5,031 bases of DNA from Desulfuromusa sp. (GTDB lineage Bacteria; Desulfobacterota; Desulfuromonadia; Desulfuromonadales; Geopsychrobacteraceae). The notes beneath the pieces are model-generated. The model was given only the letters and a program-made list of their open reading frames with translations, was not told the DNA's origin and did not search any database. Made by a program: the position numbers and the translations under genes. Shown here piece by piece: positions 4,951 to 5,031 of this stretch. The stretch is from positions 1-5,031 of the forward strand of contig JAGGWI010000212.1 of the NCBI GenBank assembly GCA_021157505.1. Reading direction: 5' to 3'. The first letter of the stretch is position 1. Each line of letters begins with the position of its first letter.

Positions 4951-5031
4951 TGATGTCTTACGTCGTATCCGCTTTATTTTCGATTTCAGCGATTCAAAAA
5001 TGATGGCTCTGTTTAACTTGGCGGGTCACCA
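4940..5031 (+). CDS. DUF1456 (YehS-type) family protein, 5' part only
   Basis: A reading frame starts with GTG at 4940 and is open to the edge of the window, giving 30 full codons: MTNNDVLRRIRFIFDFSDSK, then MMALFNLAGH. This closely fits the N-terminal repeat of DUF1456 proteins such as E. coli YehS (about 156 residues, two DUF1456 copies), whose members begin with an (N)ND-(I/V)LR-(S/R)-(V/I)R block followed by a D-x-K-hydrophobic and L-(A/G) pattern. The function of the family is not established. A good ribosome binding site (GAGGAG) sits 7 nt upstream within the preceding gene, and the frames overlap by 11 bp (4940-4950), implying an operon with the DUF6172 gene. About 80% of the expected protein lies beyond the window. 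Alternative ATG codons at residues 21-22 would remove the conserved N-terminus. Confidence 0.85.
   Translation, partial: MTNNDVLRRIRFIFDFSDSKMMALFNLAGH

Overview
The window looks like ordinary chromosomal DNA of a Gram-negative bacterium. A (delta)proteobacterium of the Desulfobulbales/Desulfobacterales/Desulfuromonadales kind is my best guess. This rests on a DUF1460 lipoprotein, a proteobacterial-type ArfB, a SlyD-type FKBP, a DUF6172/DUF1456 gene pair, an uncharacterised protein (1278-2039) that I remember mainly from deltaproteobacteria, and many small fold-back intergenic elements. The taxonomic call is inference. No rRNA, tRNA, CRISPR array or transposase gene is visible.

Layout. Positions 2-106 hold a large imperfect stem-loop. 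156-1007 encodes a putative exported lipoprotein amidase of the DUF1460 (NlpC/P60-like) family. 1097-1263 is a palindromic MITE-like element (family A, copy 1). 1278-2039 (unknown conserved protein) and 2069-2488 (arfB, ribosome rescue) lie 29 bp apart and probably form a transcription unit. 2548-2707 is a second kind of palindromic element (family B) that ends just before the ribosome binding site of a SlyD-like peptidyl-prolyl isomerase (2727-3182). 3246-4388 is an alanine-dehydrogenase-superfamily oxidoreductase that most resembles N5-(carboxyethyl)ornithine synthase. 4402-4570 is family A, copy 2. 4636-4950 encodes a DUF6172 protein, and its end overlaps the GTG start of a DUF1456 (YehS-type) gene at 4940 that runs out of the window.

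All genes lie on the plus strand. They are mostly unrelated housekeeping or stress functions: cell-wall turnover, rescue of stalled ribosomes, protein folding and amino-acid-derived metabolism. I see no multi-gene system of linked function.

The most noteworthy content is non-coding. Each of the four longest spacers is filled by a self-complementary element. Two of these, at opposite ends of the middle section, are diverged copies of one family with termini of the form CTAGGAGYCTRTCGG. The family B element carries a duplicated left end. The coding genes look intact. The only truncation is at the right edge of the window.
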